A stretch of DNA of 64,000 bases from Cheilinus undulatus (taxonomy: Eukaryota; Chordata; Actinopteri; Labriformes; Labridae), in NCBI RefSeq assembly GCF_018320785.1, contig NC_054884.1, positions 19,345,667 through 19,409,666 on the forward strand, read 5' to 3'. Below, piece by piece: positions 61,701-64,000 of this stretch (positions are counted from its first letter, which is position 1; each line of letters starts with the position of its first letter). The notes beneath the pieces were generated by a model. The model saw only the letters and a program-made list of their open reading frames with translations. It had not been told where the DNA came from and did not search any database. The position numbers and the translations under genes are program-made.

Positions 61701-62938
61701 AAGAGTTAAAACTAAATTGAAATAAAAACTAATGAAAAATCCCAAACTCTTATTTCTTTGTATAGGATTTTGTCTGCAAATTTTGAGAAGCGGAAAGTAA
61801 AAAAATGTCCAAAATGTGATGTCAGTTAGTGGAATTCTGTTGTCATGGTATTTAATCAAGTATAAATATCATTTGAATTTTCCAAGTATCATATCAAAGT
61901 TTAAGATTCTGGTATTTTGTTAACCCTAATACTGTGTTAGTTTGGTACTGTTTTTTTAATTTCATTTTATTAAAGTTTCTTGGCTGTAGGAGCACTGCTA
62001 TTTGCTTGCTGTCTATTTCTTACCCCATTGTCTTCCAAAGCTCTTATGTAAATTTACTAGGTAATAACCCTTCTGTTCTTTTCAGATCAAAACTCTGAAA
62101 AAGAGCATATCGCTGTATTCGTACACATCATTTCAAAATCTTTAAATGTCTTGGTTTGTTTTCCCAGAAAGACGTTTACTCCATTTAAACATGTAGTGTA
62201 TAACAAAATAAAACAGCAACAGCTTTTTCTTAGAAAACAACTTGTTTTTGCAGGCACGTTTTCCATCATCTATCATGTTGTGCCATCTCTATCTGGATTT
62301 CTGTTGTCTGTAAGAAATTCTACCTGTCCCATTTTACAGTTTTAGCTGTTTAAAGCCTTCATCTCCTTGTTCTGTCTTTGCTGTTTCTCAGGTTGGACAT
62401 GTCGGGACGACTGTCGCTACGAATGCATGTGGACCACCGTGGGCCTTTACCAGGCTGAGGGGTACAGGGTTCCACAGTTCCATGGCAAGGTAGGTGCCAA
62501 CATTTGTCATATGGGAGATGATGCTAGATTCTGCCAAGTGCTCCAGGGTTTGTTTATTTTATTTGAGTGAAGTAAAGATATACAACTCTGAGTGACATCT
62601 TTGTTCACAGTGGCCGTTTGCACGCTTCCTGTGCTTTGAGGAGCCAGCTTCTGCCCTGGCCTCTCTACTTAATGGTCTGGCTTGCCTTCTCATGCTGCTG
62701 CGCTATCGGAGCACGGTGCCACGTCAAAGCCCCATGTACCACACCATCAACGCCTTCTCATTGGTGAGCTGATACTACCCCCAAAAATAAAATAACTTAA
62801 AACAAATCCCCAATACATCGGTGTCTTTATGTCAATACTTATCATCTTAATAATATAACTTGTGTGTTTCTGCAGGTATCTCTTAACGCCTGGTTCTGGT
62901 CTACTGTGTTTCACACCAGGGACACCTATCTCACCGAG
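55799..62938 (+). CDS. pgap3: PGAP3 (Per1-like GPI phospholipid remodelling enzyme), 5' four coding exons (partial, runs off right edge)
   Basis: PGAP3 acts in fatty-acid remodelling of GPI anchors, removing the unsaturated sn-2 acyl chain in the Golgi. It belongs to the Per1/CREST multi-pass membrane hydrolases. Exons: 55799-56012, 62392-62489, 62611-62763 and 62876-62938, with GT/AG borders and matching phases. The chosen ATG gives a signal peptide (core [15 protein letters not shown]) followed by [12 protein letters not shown]; in-frame ATGs at 55742 and 55769 are alternatives. Then come the Cys-rich lumenal part ([13 protein letters not shown]), VPQFHGKWPF, a first TM with [16 protein letters not shown], and [19 protein letters not shown] with the conserved CREST His. 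The last visible exon ends at HTRDTYLTE; the following exon was not found before the window ends. Intron 1 is unusually full of transposon relics. Confidence 0.95.
56013..58260. other. PGAP3 intron 1, left part
   Basis: AT-rich intronic DNA, with AACTAAAACTAACTAAATAA-type repeat near 57020. Nothing coding recognised. Confidence 0.4.
58261..58870 (+). mobile_element. hAT/ZBED-type transposon remnant
   Basis: AATGCGTTAATGCTCATGAT at about 58281 resembles the end of a fish hAT family. The frame 58393-58731 encodes a BED-like finger start ([20 protein letters not shown]) and then breaks down. In PGAP3 intron 1. Confidence 0.65.
58875..59290 (-). mobile_element. Non-LTR retrotransposon remnant (C-terminal reverse transcriptase region)
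   Basis: Minus-strand coding remnants include [13 protein letters not shown], equivalent to the HxERSQLRWFGH segment near the C-terminus of a common fish LINE polyprotein. Several frameshifts. In PGAP3 intron 1. Confidence 0.6.
59495..60000 (+). mobile_element. L1/Tx1-like LINE ORF2 C-terminal fragment
   Basis: A 160-codon open frame carries [20 protein letters not shown] and [20 protein letters not shown] then [14 protein letters not shown]. These are characteristic of the C-terminus of fish L1/Tx1-type ORF2 proteins. Confidence 0.72.
60100..61515 (+). mobile_element. Rex1-like (CR1/jockey superfamily) LINE, 3' half
   Basis: Reverse transcriptase pieces in order: [65 protein letters not shown] and the YSDD catalytic motif at 60669-60680. 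The C-terminal frame 60872-61363 follows, with [18 protein letters not shown] and [13 protein letters not shown]. Three frames are needed, so it is inactive. It ends ACAATAAAGTATTATCAAAT. In PGAP3 intron 1. Confidence 0.8.
61516..62391. other. PGAP3 intron 1, right part
   Basis: A-rich AACTAAA-type repeat at 61640-61740, then unassigned intron up to the exon 2 acceptor. No gene recognised. Confidence 0.4.
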
Positions 62939-64000
62939 GTAATGGATAGTGGCTGCTAAAGCTAACACTGTGTGATTTCAAGACCACTCAGACCAATCAG
63001 ATTTATGTGCTCATACTGTACAAGTGAAGTCAGGGCAGATGTCAGTGGAGCTCTCTTTAAAAGTCTTGCACACAGAGGTTGAAGTTTTACCTCTTGTCTT
63101 ATCCGATTCATATACTGTAGCTACAAACAGCAACAAAAAATGTATCCCCATCTCACATACACAAACAGCATCACCAGGAAGCACAACTAGCAGCTAAATA
63201 TAAAAATATTCCATGTTAGCTGGAGGTCTGCCGGCAGGCCTTTTTCCTACTCGTTATATCCTTTATCATAGTCAAGAGGAAAAGGAATTCCTGCTGTTTT
63301 AATGGGCACGTAAGACATTGTCTGACTGTTAATAGAGGAAAACATACCCCAAGTTTAAAGATTAGACTCTTACTGTTTGAGAGTGTGCAGTCGTATGGCC
63401 AAATCAAACATGCCAAAAATCCATCTGACCAGTCAAGAGCTTCTGGTTTGGCCATGGTTGGCCATTGTGTCAGGCATTACTTCCGCCTGTCTTTCAAGCA
63501 GAGATGGAAATTGTATACAACTATTGTACTCAAGTGAAAGCATAGTTACTCTGGTTATAGACCATACTGGTCTATAAATTTACTCAAGTAATAGTAAAAA
63601 GTATTTCACTTAAAGTTTACTTGAAGTACAGGAAAATATTATCTTTTCATATTGGCAAAAACCACAAGAGAATAGATTTCCAACCAGGTTTTTCATGTAA
63701 AGCCACAACTCTATAACAAGTAAAATACACAGCAAAATAACAGTGTTAATCAAACTCATGTATAGTTAAATTTAACACTTTAATATTGTCTGTTGGTTCA
63801 CATTCCATGTAGTACACTAGACTTTTGGAAGTATTAGATATTTTGCAGTGTGGCGGAGCTGCAGTAACTCTGTTAGGTGGGTCTCCTCTGGCAAGAACAA
63901 AGAAGAGAGTCCTCATAGCAAGGCAATAAATACTGGTGAAGAATATGCTCTATGTGCCCTTTAGGAACAAAAAAAGTCACAGGCGGAAACACCAACTCAG
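62939..64000. other. PGAP3 intron 4 start, with two repeat elements
   Basis: At about 63500-63720 a CAGAGATGGAAATTG...GTACTCAAGTGAAAGC repeat recalls the fish hAT-type element also hinted at 45275-45430. From 63729 a CACAGCAAAATAACAGTGTT stretch resembles the inner element at 49337-50328. The next PGAP3 exon is not in the window. Confidence 0.45.

Overview
The window is from a ray-finned (teleost) fish nuclear genome. Its protein-coding genes are vertebrate and intron-rich, and its introns hold typical fish transposons: Tc1-like, hAT-like, L2, Rex1-like and L1/Tx1-like LINEs, tRNA-derived SINEs and TIR MITEs. Exon boundaries below were set by hand from GT/AG sites, reading-frame phase and recalled family homology; no search was run. 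Layout: (1) 1-18.2 kb, minus strand: the 5' eleven coding exons of USP31, a ubiquitin-specific protease; the rest of the gene lies beyond the left edge. A CpG-rich promoter region follows at about 18.2-18.9 kb. (2) 18.9-22.9 kb: intergenic DNA with a Tc1-like remnant and a non-autonomous DNA transposon containing a nested tRNA-derived SINE. (3) 22.9-39.4 kb, minus strand: a complete 17-exon COG7 gene (767 codons by my assembly), a subunit of the conserved oligomeric Golgi tethering complex. Its introns hold an L2 LINE nested in a Tc1-like element, a hAT transposon with BED-finger remnants, and other repeats. (4) 40.5-55 kb, plus strand: a tandem array of four intact, single-exon, 286-287 codon rhodopsin-family GPCR genes. 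All four lack several near-universal class A residues and share an almost identical 101-nt tract over TM3/ICL2. A short non-coding block recurs eight times through the array. (5) 55.3-64 kb, plus strand: the first four coding exons of PGAP3, an ER/Golgi GPI-anchor lipid-remodelling enzyme, running off the right edge; its 6.4 kb first intron holds remnants of four unrelated retro/DNA transposon lineages. The three single-copy genes are housekeeping genes of protein turnover, Golgi trafficking and GPI-protein maturation, and are not obviously co-functional. The lineage-variable part is the GPCR array between COG7 and PGAP3. I judge that array, with its atypical receptor chemistry, sequence homogenisation and repeated non-coding block, the most interesting content of the window.
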